Positions 1-8,119 of a stretch of DNA of 10,374 nucleotides are shown here, piece by piece; position 1 is the stretch's first letter; every line of letters starts with the position of its first letter. The stretch comes from an uncultured Eubacteriales bacterium. Lineage in GTDB: Bacteria > Bacillota > Clostridia > Christensenellales > QALW01. A program made the position numbers and the translations under genes. The stretch spans positions 1 through 10,374 of the forward strand of contig URYI01000067.1 in NCBI GenBank assembly GCA_900552055.1, read 5' to 3'. Below the pieces are notes generated by a model. The model saw only the letters and a list, made by a program, of their open reading frames with translations, made no database searches and was not told where the DNA came from.

Positions 1-239
1 CTGATTCCGGCATTTTCTGCGTCGTCGTCAATGGGTGTACGTTCAGTACAACTCATTCCGCTTCCTGGAAAATGCCGGAATCAAACCTGCTGGAGGCCGA
101 AGAGTCAGACAGCGGCCGTTTCCGCGCCCTGCAAGGCGCTTAAATGACATGTACTGAACGTACACGGAGCGAAAAGCAGCACGGCAGGACACTCAAACAG
201 CTCTGTCCTGACCGTATATTCCCTTGTCAATTTAGGGTA
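1..239. repeat. Left copy of a dispersed inverted repeat
   Basis: Positions 51-239 are the reverse complement of 10186-10374, aligned by eye over 189 bases with no gaps and about 15 mismatches (about 92 percent identity). The element is GC-richer than its AT-rich flank. It carries a hairpin at 150-164 (stem TGTAC/GTACA, loop TGAAC) and ends toward the lrp-type gene with a conserved segment around TTGTCAATTTAGGGTA. Positions 1-50 extend further than the right copy, which is cut by the window end. No transposase or RNA gene is recognised in it. It behaves like a non-coding intergenic repeat (REP or MITE-like), but the family is not known to me. Confidence 0.9.
3..82. repeat. Large nested palindrome inside the left repeat
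   Basis: A perfect 15-base arm at 3-17 (GATTCCGGCATTTTC) is the reverse complement of 68-82. Centred between them is a small hairpin at 36-50 (TGTAC, loop GTTCA, GTACA), with spacers of 18 and 17 bases on either side. The structure is therefore nearly symmetrical and could fold as a foldback in DNA or RNA. Positions 35-50 are also the exact reverse complement of 150-165, so the same hairpin motif recurs inside the element. Confidence 0.8.
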
Positions 240-279
240 TATATCTTTTAATATTAATACGCGCTGCCAGCCGTAAAAA

Positions 280-738
280 TTACAGCCGCAGCCCCTTAAT
301 ATCTTTAATGCGGGAAAATATTACATTGCTGCTGCATTCCTTAACCCCATCCAAACGGTCTATGACCTGCGAAATAAATTCCTCCATTTCTTCATTAGAA
401 GAAGCAACCGCGTGCACATGCAGCTTGCTTTTGCCGCTGACACGGTATATCTGGGTTACCGTATCATTCATGCGCAATTTTTCAGCAACTTCATTTAAGG
501 CCTTGGGCAGCGTCTCAATCTCAAAATAACAGGAAACTGCGCCGCCTAGTTTCTGCGGGTTAATAACAGCGGTATATTCCTCAATTATACCCCGCTTTTC
601 CAAGGCCTGCACCCGCATTTTAACAGCCACGCGCGAAATTCCCGTCTTTTGCCCTATCTCTGAATAGGACATCCTGGCGTTTTTTATAAGCAGTTCGACT
701 ATCTTCTTATCTAAATCATCCAGCCCGTCCAAAAACAT
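280..738 (-). CDS. Lrp/AsnC-family transcriptional regulator
   Basis: This 152-residue protein has the usual length and architecture of an Lrp/AsnC feast-famine regulator, a dimeric or octameric DNA-binding protein that senses amino acids or other small ligands. It opens with the family signature LDDLDKKIVELLIKNARMSY at residues 6-25, followed by a helix-turn-helix at about 24-46 (SEIGQKTGISRVAVKMRVQAL). The C-terminal RAM ligand-binding domain spans about 68-142 and includes RVSGKSKLHVHAVASS. The ATG is preceded by GGAGG at 748-752, nine bases away. It is divergent from the MATE transporter gene with about 150 bases between starts, an arrangement in which the regulator often controls itself and its neighbour. 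That control is inferred. The ligand is unknown. The gene ends about 40 bases from the left repeat, with no convincing terminator of its own. Confidence 0.93.
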   Translation of the reverse strand: MFLDGLDDLDKKIVELLIKNARMSYSEIGQKTGISRVAVKMRVQALEKRGIIEEYTAVINPQKLGGAVSCYFEIETLPKALNEVAEKLRMNDTVTQIYRVSGKSKLHVHAVASSNEEMEEFISQVIDRLDGVKECSSNVIFSRIKDIKGLRL

Positions 739-762
739 ATTTTTCTTCCTCCGCTACTTTAC

Positions 763-791
763 ATTATATATGTTCAATAAATAAAAAGCAA
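763..791 (-). promoter_or_regulatory. Promoter of the Lrp-type regulator gene
   Basis: Read on the minus strand, TTGCTT (786-791) and TATAAT (763-768) are separated by 17 bases, a good sigma-A match. Transcription would start at about 756, just upstream of the GGAGG at 748-752, giving a very short leader. The promoter lies within 25 bases of the divergent promoter's -35 box, so one bound protein could affect both. Confidence 0.7.
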
Positions 792-811
792 GTCCGAAGG
801 TAATGATTTTA

Positions 812-840
812 TTGACATATTAAAAGTATCTATATATAAT
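812..840 (+). promoter_or_regulatory. Consensus promoter of the MATE transporter gene
   Basis: TTGACA at 812-817 and TATAAT at 835-840 are both perfect consensus hexamers with a 17-base spacer. Transcription should start near 847. Such a strong core promoter in front of an efflux pump suggests either constitutive expression or control by repression, with the divergent Lrp-type protein an obvious candidate. Confidence 0.85.
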
Positions 841-852
841 ATATTACGTTTG

Positions 853-864
853 TTAATTTATTAA
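853..864. promoter_or_regulatory. Candidate operator palindrome
   Basis: TTAAT-TT-ATTAA is a short AT-rich palindrome just downstream of the expected start of the MATE transcript. Lrp-family proteins bind AT-rich, weakly palindromic sites, so this is a plausible operator. In DNA this AT-rich such palindromes also arise by chance. Confidence 0.3.
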
Positions 865-888
865 TTGCGAAATGAAAGCAACGCGGAT

Positions 889-2220
889 ATGGAAAAAGAA
901 CTGACTAAAAGCCCGGTAATAAAAACCATGCTGCGCTTTGCCCTGCCCATGATTGCAGGGAACTTGCTTCAGCAATGCTATAATGTTGCCGATACATTGA
1001 TAGTAGGCAGATATCTGGGAACCGACGCGCTGGCCGCAGTAGGCTCAGCCTTCACGCTTATGACCTTTTTAACCTCCATTTTGCTGGGACTGTCTATGGG
1101 AAGCGGCACAGTCTTTTCCATTAAGTTCGGCAGCAGGGATTTTGTGGGACTGAAAGAAAGCATTCTGGCTTCCTTCGTGCTGCTTGGAGCAATAACCGCC
1201 TTAATTAATATATTAGTTTTTGCGGGCATTGACTGGATTTTGGATTTTCTGCGCGCTGCGGGAAATATCCGCACTCTTATGCGCTCATATCTGATAATTA
1301 TCTTTGCCGGCATCCCCGCCGTATTTCTGTATAATTATTTCGCCTCCATGCTCCGAGCACTGGGCAATTCAGTTGTGCCCCTGGTTTTTCTGGCTGTCTC
1401 TGCGGTTATGAACATAGGCCTGGATCTATGGTTCGTAATAGGTCTGAACAGAGGAGTGGCCGGCGCGGCTGAAGCCACCGTTATATCTCAGTATGTTTCG
1501 GGAGCAGGCCTGAGTATATACACGCTTATGAAATTCCCCCGGCTGAAAATAAAAAAAGCCCGGCTGCGTCTCAGCCGGTTTAAAGAAATTGCCGGGTTTT
1601 CAGCCTTAACCTGTATCCAGCAATCCATAATGAATTTTGGGATTCTGGCAGTTCAGGGACTGGTAAACAGCTTCGGCGGCACCACAATGGCCGCCTTTGC
1701 CGCCGCAGTAAAAATAGACGCCTTCGCCTATCTGCCCGTCCAGGATTTCGGCAACGCCTTTTCTGTTTTTACGGCGCAGAACTACGGAGCAAAAGAATAC
1801 CAGCGGATAAAAACAGGCATAAAGGCCGCGGCCGTTATGTCGGTTCTGTTCGGTCTGATTATTTCGGCCATCGTATGTATTTTCGCCCGCCCCTTAATGA
1901 GCCTTTTTATAGATTCCTCCGAAACGGCAGTTATAAACCAGGGCGCAGATTATCTGCGCATAGAAGGCGCGTTTTACTGGGCTATAGGCCTGCTTTTCCT
2001 GCTTTACGGACTGTTCCGCGCGCTGAAAAAGCCTGGGGTGTCAGTAGTGCTGACCATCATTTCTCTGGGCACCCGCGTTGCTCTGGCCTATGCGCTTGCC
2101 CCCGTTTTTGGCGCCTTTGGCATATGGTGGTCGGTTCCCATCGGCTGGCTGCTTGCCGATGGCATAGGCTTGCTATGCTTTGCAGTAAAAAGAAAAAGTC
2201 TGCTTAATTCTCAGGAGTAG
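889..2220 (+). CDS. MATE-family multidrug/cation efflux transporter
   Basis: An integral membrane antiporter of the MATE (NorM/DinF-like) family, which exports organic cations or drugs in exchange for Na+ or H+. The 443 residues match the usual 440-460. The N-terminal signature at about residues 17-44 (FALPMIAGNLLQQCYNVADT, then LIVGRYLG) is characteristic. A related segment at about 237-263 (FSALTCIQQSIMNFGILAVQ, then GLVNSFG) reflects the two-fold internal repeat of the family. About twelve hydrophobic stretches run along the protein. The frame is also open to a TTG at 865, but ATG 889 gives the usual MEKELTKSP-type N-terminus. Neither start has a good Shine-Dalgarno sequence. It sits behind a consensus promoter and divergent from an Lrp-type regulator. 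Substrate cannot be read from sequence. The family is certain and the start moderately so. Confidence 0.93.
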   Translation: MEKELTKSPVIKTMLRFALPMIAGNLLQQCYNVADTLIVGRYLGTDALAAVGSAFTLMTFLTSILLGLSMGSGTVFSIKFGSRDFVGLKESILASFVLLGAITALINILVFAGIDWILDFLRAAGNIRTLMRSYLIIIFAGIPAVFLYNYFASMLRALGNSVVPLVFLAVSAVMNIGLDLWFVIGLNRGVAGAAEATVISQYVSGAGLSIYTLMKFPRLKIKKARLRLSRFKEIAGFSALTCIQQSIMNFGILAVQGLVNSFGGTTMAAFAAAVKIDAFAYLPVQDFGNAFSVFTAQNYGAKEYQRIKTGIKAAAVMSVLFGLIISAIVCIFARPLMSLFIDSSETAVINQGADYLRIEGAFYWAIGLLFLLYGLFRALKKPGVSVVLTIISLGTRVALAYALAPVFGAFGIWWSVPIGWLLADGIGLLCFAVKRKSLLNSQE

Positions 2221-2455
2221 AATTAAAAAGGCGGCAGGAACTACAAGGCCAATGTTTTTCACATAAAACGCAGCAATAACGCCCCTATTCATCAATTCAT
2301 TCCCTTTTTTCTACAGCTCTTGCCCTTAAAACACATAAATAATATAAATCCGGCGCCTCGTAAAAAACTGCGCGCCGGCAGACCTTCTGCAAATCCGCCC
2401 TCTATAGAACCAGCCCCCTGAATCCGCAAAAGCGCTCTATAAATACCATCTAAGC
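2221..2455. other. Gene-free interval between convergent genes
   Basis: No recognisable gene. An AT-rich part (2221-2349) is followed by a GC-richer patch (about 2350-2440) with an inverted repeat: CCGGCGC at 2350-2356 pairs with GCGCCGG at 2372-2378 around a 15-base loop. No T-run follows on either strand, so it is not a standard terminator. On the minus strand two overlapping frames stay open for about 35-50 codons across the patch, but neither has a convincing start or recognisable protein. The MATE gene has no clear terminator of its own here. Confidence 0.6.
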
Positions 2456-2501
2456 AAAAAAGCGCGCATTCGCCTCAAAAATGCAGGCAGAATACGCGCT
2501 T
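2456..2501 (-). terminator. Rho-independent terminator of guaB
   Basis: On the minus strand AAGCGCGTATTC pairs fully (one T-G wobble) with GAATGCGCGCTT, and the loop contains a further GCCT/AGGC pairing. A T-run (complement of A2456-2461) follows. It starts 17 bases after the guaB stop codon. On the plus strand the hairpin is followed by only a loose AT-rich tail, so it could also weakly stop MATE transcripts. Confidence 0.9.
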
Positions 2502-2517
2502 ATTAATTATATTTATC

Positions 2518-3975
<1,458 letters not shown>

Positions 3976-3991
3976 TCACCTTCCATTTTTT

Positions 3992-4831
3992 CTATATAGC
4001 CAACCGTCCTTCGCGGGCGGCATAAAACATATATTGCTGAGCCATGCCTGCATACTTGCCAAAACGCTCAGACGCATATTTAATTATCTCCGGGCTGCGC
4101 GCATCCGGGGTCATGTATAAGGAGCACATAGCCTTTTTTATCCAGGTATCCACAGGAAACGCCTGCAAATGATGAAGGCCGAAAAGCAGAATACAGTCGG
4201 CCACCTTAGGCCCTATTCCTTTTTGGGCAAGCAAAATCTCCCTGGCCGAGGAATAATCCATGCGCTTAAGCGCATCTAAATCCAATCTGCCGCTGTCCAC
4301 GCTGCGCGCCGCCTGCATAATATAATCCGCACGGTACCCCGCGCCGCATTGCACCAGCTCGGCTTCCTCCGCCTGCGCTAAGGCACCGGGCGTGGGAAAG
4401 GCATACCCTTCGCCTATATATTCCCCCCATTTCCCGCATATATTGTTCACAATCTTTTTTATGCGGGAAATATTATTGTTCTGGGAAATTATAAAGGAAA
4501 TGAGCACTTCCCACAGTTCCTGCCTGAGAATGCGCATCCCGTGGCCGGCGTCTACGGCGGTTTCCATGATGGCATCCGTCCTGAGACTGTTTTCTACAGC
4601 CTCGTAGTCAGTCTCAAGGTCAAAATAGTTTTTCCAGATATTCTCATAATCTGCTTGGGAGGAATTGAGCAGGCGAACGCCGTTATCCTCCTGTATAATT
4701 TTAAGGAAGCGGCCGCAGGCCACTCCCCCATAAGAATGCTCGTCCAGGCGTTCCCAGCGGAAGCACTGTCCGTTATTAAAGGTATTATTCAGATTAAAAC
4801 AGCCGCTGCTTATAAAAATGCCGTCCTTCAT
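3992..4831 (-). CDS. ogg: OGG1-type 8-oxoguanine DNA glycosylase / AP lyase
   Basis: Base-excision repair enzyme that removes oxidised guanine (8-oxoG) from DNA and nicks the abasic site. The 279 residues have the OGG1 layout. The N-terminal domain motif [15 protein letters not shown] is at 12-26, [13 protein letters not shown] at 116-128 corresponds to the damage-recognition NNN motif, and the helix-hairpin-helix GPD motif spans about 203-232 ([10 protein letters not shown] then PVDTW). Lys209 matches the catalytic lysine and Asp228 the conserved aspartate of human OGG1 (K249, D268). It is the OGG1 type rather than MutM/Fpg. The ribosome binding site is weak, and I find no good promoter in the 36 bases between it and the upstream rpmA terminator, so expression may rely on read-through or a poor promoter. 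It precedes guaB by 25 bases. Confidence 0.95.
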   Translation of the reverse strand: MKDGIFISSGCFNLNNTFNNGQCFRWERLDEHSYGGVACGRFLKIIQEDNGVRLLNSSQADYENIWKNYFDLETDYEAVENSLRTDAIMETAVDAGHGMRILRQELWEVLISFIISQNNNISRIKKIVNNICGKWGEYIGEGYAFPTPGALAQAEEAELVQCGAGYRADYIMQAARSVDSGRLDLDALKRMDYSSAREILLAQKGIGPKVADCILLFGLHHLQAFPVDTWIKKAMCSLYMTPDARSPEIIKYASERFGKYAGMAQQYMFYAAREGRLAI

Positions 4832-4866
4832 AATTTCACGCCTGTATTTCTATAATTTACCATATG

Positions 4867-4891
4867 AAAAAGCCCGAAGCGTACTTCGGAC
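4867..4891 (-). terminator. Terminator after the rplU-prp-rpmA operon
   Basis: On the minus strand GTCCGAAG and CTTCGGGC pair (one T-G wobble) around the tetraloop TACG, followed immediately by TTTTT. It lies 10 bases after the rpmA stop codon and separates the ribosomal operon from ogg. The short stem may allow some read-through into ogg-guaB. Confidence 0.85.
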
Positions 4892-4900
4892 ATTTTTATT

Positions 4901-5188
4901 TTAAACTATTTCGCGCGGATACACGCTTACCTGCTTCTTCAGCTTTCCCTTATGCTCGAAACGAACTATGCCGTCCGAAAGCGCAAACAGCGTATCGTCG
5001 CTGCCAATGCCTACGTTATTGCCCGGATGGATTTTTGTTCCTCTCTGCCTTACCAGAATATTTCCCGCAAGGACAAATTGTCCGTCCGCGCGCTTAACTC
5101 CCAGCCGTTTGGATTCGCTGTCCCGGCCGTTTTTGGTGGAGCCTACGCCCTTTTTATGAGCGAATAACTGAATATTCATACGGAGCAT
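4901..5188 (-). CDS. rpmA: Ribosomal protein bL27 (with cleavable N-terminal extension)
   Basis: Large-subunit ribosomal protein whose N-terminus reaches into the peptidyl transferase centre. The 95-residue product has the Firmicutes extension [10 protein letters not shown] before the mature start [20 protein letters not shown]. In Firmicutes this extension is removed by Prp, and the cut is expected after Ala10. The rest ([39 protein letters not shown]) is typical L27. The start at 5188 is chosen because GGAGG (5197-5201) lies eight bases upstream; the second ATG at 5179 would be 17 bases away. The prp stop codon is directly adjacent. The operon ends here with a terminator, so obgE, the usual next gene, is not present. 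Confidence 0.98.
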   Translation of the reverse strand: MLRMNIQLFAHKKGVGSTKNGRDSESKRLGVKRADGQFVLAGNILVRQRGTKIHPGNNVGIGSDDTLFALSDGIVRFEHKGKLKKQVSVYPREIV

Positions 5189-5515
5189 TTAACGCACCTC
5201 CTCAATAATCTTAAGATAACCCTTGTTTTCTTCATCAAAAGCCTTAAGGCCCAAAAGCATGGTCTGGGTTATAGCCGAAGCCTTTATATCGCCCGCCGCC
5301 CCTTTAGGCAGCTCGCAGTATAAATAACCCTCTTTGCACTCTAACGCAATCTTTATCTCCGCGCATTCAGTAAGGCCTATAACGGCAGTCTGAATTATCG
5401 CAGAAATTGCGGCGCAGTAAATATCCCTTCCCGCGCCCAGGCCGCTTGCGTGCCCTTTGGCTTCAAAGGAGATTATATCTCCCCGCTCATTTTTAGTAAT
5501 AGCTATTTTAGTCAT
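5189..5515 (-). CDS. prp: Ribosomal-processing cysteine protease Prp
   Basis: A small (108-residue) cysteine protease that trims the N-terminal extension of ribosomal protein L27, a step needed for working ribosomes in Firmicutes. The family signature KGHASGLGAGRDIYCAAISA at 20-39 contains the catalytic His22 and Cys34, the same numbering as the S. aureus enzyme. It lies between rplU and rpmA in the conserved order, two bases after the rplU stop and abutting the rpmA start. No Shine-Dalgarno sequence is seen before its ATG, so it is probably translated by coupling to rplU, which would keep the protease scarcer than the two ribosomal proteins. Formerly known as YsxB or DUF464. Confidence 0.96.
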   Translation of the reverse strand: MTKIAITKNERGDIISFEAKGHASGLGAGRDIYCAAISAIIQTAVIGLTECAEIKIALECKEGYLYCELPKGAAGDIKASAITQTMLLGLKAFDEENKGYLKIIEEVR

Positions 5516-5517
5516 TC

Positions 5518-5826
5518 TTACATTGAGATTTTAGTAATCTCAACCTTGGTAAAGGGCTGACGATGTCCGTTGAGCCGGCGGTAATTCTTCTTGGCCTTGA
5601 ATTTGAATACCATAACCTTGGCCTTTTTGCCGCTTCCCTTTACGCAGCCTTCTACAGTTACATCGCTGAGCAGCGGGGTCCCAACCTTTACATTTTCACC
5701 GTCAACAGCCATAAGCACGTCAAATTTAACAACGTCGTCAGTAGCTGCATTGAGCTTTTCAACATAAATGGTATCGCCCTCGGATACGCGGTACTGCTTT
5801 CCGCCTGTCTGTATTACTGCAACCAT
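5518..5826 (-). CDS. rplU: Ribosomal protein bL21
   Basis: Large-subunit protein that binds 23S rRNA. The 102 residues have the family start MVAVIQTGGKQYRVSEGDTI and the C-terminal rRNA-binding signature KFKAKKNYRRLNGHRQPFT. ATG 5826 is chosen over an in-frame GTG nine bases upstream because that GTG overlaps the ribosome binding site itself (GGAGG at 5835-5839, eight bases from the ATG), and because L21 usually begins MVAVI or similar. It is the first gene of rplU-prp-rpmA and has its own promoter at the end of the RNase gene. Confidence 0.98.
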   Translation of the reverse strand: MVAVIQTGGKQYRVSEGDTIYVEKLNAATDDVVKFDVLMAVDGENVKVGTPLLSDVTVEGCVKGSGKKAKVMVFKFKAKKNYRRLNGHRQPFTKVEITKISM

Positions 5827-5902
5827 GTGTAGCACCTCCTCTACATCAACTCGCTAAGAATGGGTATCCTTAATGGGAATTTAAAACCGTACTTATGCGG
5901 TA
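5827..5902 (-). promoter_or_regulatory. rplU mRNA leader, possible L21 autoregulatory leader
   Basis: The expected transcript begins near 5902 and has about 75 untranslated bases. It can form a 5' hairpin (ACCG at 5898-5901 with CGGT at 5886-5889) and contains CCCATT twice, 14 bases apart, before the GGAGG. Firmicutes rplU operons often carry a structured L21 leader. The position fits, but I cannot confirm the consensus fold by eye. Confidence 0.35.
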
Positions 5903-5908
5903 TTATAG

Positions 5909-5937
5909 ATGATACCATATCCCGCCCTTAATGTCAA
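5909..5937 (-). promoter_or_regulatory. Promoter of rplU-prp-rpmA
   Basis: On the minus strand a perfect TTGACA (5932-5937) and TATCAT (5909-5914) are spaced by 17 bases. The -35 box overlaps the TGA stop codon of the RNase G/E gene, so the ribosomal operon can be transcribed independently of the upstream radical SAM operon. Confidence 0.82.
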
Positions 5938-7457
5938 CAAAATCTGACCGCTTCCTTGTATTTTTCAGATATTTCCTTTCTTGTAGCCGCCTGTATGCTA
6001 ATATCCTCTATGTGCCGCGAAGGGTCGCTCAAAATATATATCTGCCTGTCCTCATATAAAAAACTGTCTGAGGGAAATTCCCCGCCCAGCAGCTCGTTTT
6101 CTATGTCGGGGTGCACCGTTAAAAGCACGCAGTTTACATCAGTGTTTTCAAACAGCCTGCCCAATTCCCCCCTGAGTTTGTCCACTACCGCAATATTGTT
6201 CAGAACTGAACCTGAACCCGCGCAGTACGGGCAGTTTGTCTGCATAATGCTTTTAAGGTTATTGCGCACCTTTTTCCTGGTCATTTCCATCAGGCCCAGA
6301 TTGGTAAAGCCCAGAACATTTGTCTTAACCTTATCCTCCCTAACCGCCTCGGTCAGCGCATGCCTGACCATTTCGCGCTGCTCCTGAGTATCCATATCTA
6401 TGAAATCAATGACGATTATGCCTCCGATGCTCCTGAGCCTTATCTGCTTGGCTATCTCTACAGCCGCCTCCAGATTGGTTTCAAGTATGGTATCCTGCCG
6501 CCTGTTATCCCCGGTAAATTTACCCGTATTAACGTCTATAACAGTTAACGCTTCGGTCTGGTCTATTACCAGATATGCCCCGCTGTCCAGCCATACCCTG
6601 CGTTCAAGCAGCCTGTTCAGCTTTGCGTTCAGATTATAATAGGAGAATATATCCGAGCTCTTGTCAAAATATTCTATCCGGCCCGCTAATTCAGGACTGG
6701 AAAAATTGGCCGTGTCCACCGCCTGCTCATAGCTCGCCCTGTCGTTTATAATAAACCTGTCCACATCCGCGCTGAAATAATCGCGCAGCGTAGTCATTAT
6801 AAGGCTGCCCTCCCTGTGCAGCGCCGAAGGAGCCTTCTGCTGCCGCGCCCGCATTTTTATGTTCTCCCATTTGCGTTCCAGATAATCCATCTCCGCCCTG
6901 AATTTTTCAGCGTCCTGATAAGCCGCAGCCGTGCGCACAATATATCCGTGCTCAGGCGTTCTCATATTGTCTATAAGCTCCTTTAGCCTGGAACGCTCAA
7001 TCTCATCCGAAATGCGCCTGGAAACCCCCACATAGCTTACGGTAGGCATTAAAACCAGATTTTTGCCCGGCAAAGAGATATTAGTTGTAACACGCGCGCC
7101 CTTAGTGCCCGAAGCCTCTTTAAGCACCTGCACTATTATCTCCTGCCCCTGGCGCACCATTCCCTTTGCAGAGGATTTTTTCAGGCTGTCCGAAACCTGC
7201 TCGGACTGCCCGGCAAATTCAAAATCCCCTTTATCAGGCAATATATCACCTACCGAAAGAAAGGCGTTTCTCCCCTGACCTATATCCACAAAGGCCGCCT
7301 GCATGCCCTTAACTATATTCTCTACCTTGCCCTTATAGATATTGCCTACGATAGGCTCGGCGCCCTTGCGCGAAACAAAATATTCCTTCAGCTCTCCGTC
7401 TTTAAGCAATACTACTCTGGACTGAAAGGGCGAGATATCCGCTATTATTTCGGTCAT
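5934..7457 (-). CDS. rng: Ribonuclease G/E family endoribonuclease
   Basis: Single-strand-specific endoribonuclease acting in rRNA maturation and mRNA turnover. At 507 residues it is RNase G-sized and lacks the long C-terminal scaffold of RNase E. An S1 RNA-binding domain covers about 36-125 (VGNIYKGKVENIVKGMQAAF) and has a linker insertion near 75-100. The catalytic magnesium-binding aspartates are Asp308 in LTVIDVNTGKF and Asp351 in GGIIVIDFIDM. The Zn-link CPYC at 409-412, which joins subunits in this family, is followed by AGSG. GGAGG at 7465-7469 is seven bases before the ATG, which overlaps the previous gene's stop by four bases (ATGA). It is the third gene of the radical SAM operon. 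RNase G versus E naming is by length and context. Confidence 0.95.
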   Translation of the reverse strand: MTEIIADISPFQSRVVLLKDGELKEYFVSRKGAEPIVGNIYKGKVENIVKGMQAAFVDIGQGRNAFLSVGDILPDKGDFEFAGQSEQVSDSLKKSSAKGMVRQGQEIIVQVLKEASGTKGARVTTNISLPGKNLVLMPTVSYVGVSRRISDEIERSRLKELIDNMRTPEHGYIVRTAAAYQDAEKFRAEMDYLERKWENIKMRARQQKAPSALHREGSLIMTTLRDYFSADVDRFIINDRASYEQAVDTANFSSPELAGRIEYFDKSSDIFSYYNLNAKLNRLLERRVWLDSGAYLVIDQTEALTVIDVNTGKFTGDNRRQDTILETNLEAAVEIAKQIRLRSIGGIIVIDFIDMDTQEQREMVRHALTEAVREDKVKTNVLGFTNLGLMEMTRKKVRNNLKSIMQTNCPYCAGSGSVLNNIAVVDKLRGELGRLFENTDVNCVLLTVHPDIENELLGGEFPSDSFLYEDRQIYILSDPSRHIEDISIQAATRKEISEKYKEAVRFC

Positions 7458-8119
7458 ATCCGCGCCTCCGATTTCTCCGGACGTATTTTTTCCCCATTTT
7501 CGTCAATATAAAGCGTTGTCCGGGTTATAGCTTCCGCCCTTACGCCGGTTTTATCAAATATAAGCTCATCCAGCGCGTCAGGCCGCAGATTCAGCTTTCC
7601 TCCCGAAGCCAGAGAGCAGTCCAGGCAGTCCTCCTTAAGCTCCGCCCAATGTATCATAGGCTTTATATCCGCAGGCTTAGGGCCTTTTTTGCTCTTTTTC
7701 ATTATTATTATCTCTGGCTGATTCATAAGCTCATCTAAGCATCCGGAAATGGCAGGCATATCCTCCCGCTTATAATCAAACCGGTAATCGGCCGCCGAAA
7801 CTACCGACATAAGCGCCGGATACTTTTCGCCCAGCTCAAAAACCTCCAGCACCTCGCAATTCCCCGGAAGCGCCAGGCGCTGAGCAATCTCTTCGCAGAA
7901 CATCGAATGCTCAAAATAGACCTCTGCATATTCGCAGCATGAAACTACCCCCACCGGCGCGGCCAGTGCGAAGCTCAGAAGCATATGCGGGTGATAGCCG
8001 CCTGAATAGGACACCTTAAGGCCGGAGCGCGCCAAAGCGCGCTGAAACATCCTGAGCACATCCAGATGAGAAATATATTTGACGTTTTCGCTCTTGGAAA
8101 ATTTTATTACCGCTCGCAT
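7454..8119 (-). CDS. DUF2344 (TIGR03936) radical SAM-linked protein
   Basis: Protein of unknown function that occurs beside, or fused to, TIGR03960-type radical SAM proteins. The family core is visible at residues 15-58: KYISHLDVLRMFQRALARSG followed by KVSYSGGYHPHMLLSFALAA and PVG. The C-terminal half is less conserved and includes a basic KKSKKGPKP stretch. The open frame extends upstream, but the start is set at 8119 because GGAGG (8129-8133) lies nine bases before this ATG and only three before the next one (8125), and because MRAVIKFSK is the normal N-terminus. This gives 221 residues. The gene overlaps the upstream radical SAM gene by 13 bases and the RNase gene by four, which points to tight translational coupling. 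Family call is firm; the function is not known. Confidence 0.9.
   Translation of the reverse strand: MRAVIKFSKSENVKYISHLDVLRMFQRALARSGLKVSYSGGYHPHMLLSFALAAPVGVVSCCEYAEVYFEHSMFCEEIAQRLALPGNCEVLEVFELGEKYPALMSVVSAADYRFDYKREDMPAISGCLDELMNQPEIIIMKKSKKGPKPADIKPMIHWAELKEDCLDCSLASGGKLNLRPDALDELIFDKTGVRAEAITRTTLYIDENGEKIRPEKSEARI

Noticed and set aside
72..143. 23-codon frame inside the left repeat, also present in the right copy at 10282-10353 on the minus strand
   Set aside because: It has no ribosome binding site. The few base changes between the copies alter residues 3 and 18 and swap the stop codon type rather than falling at silent sites, so there is no sign of protein-level selection.
2173..2292. 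39-residue minus-strand frame with one hydrophobic segment, antisense to the MATE 3' end
   Set aside because: Hydrophobicity is expected on the complement of a membrane-helix coding region. The upstream GGGAATG is a poor binding site and no homologous family is recognised.
2350..2378. CCGGCGC/GCGCCGG hairpin as a terminator for the MATE gene
   Set aside because: No T-run follows it on either strand and it lies 130 bases beyond the stop codon.
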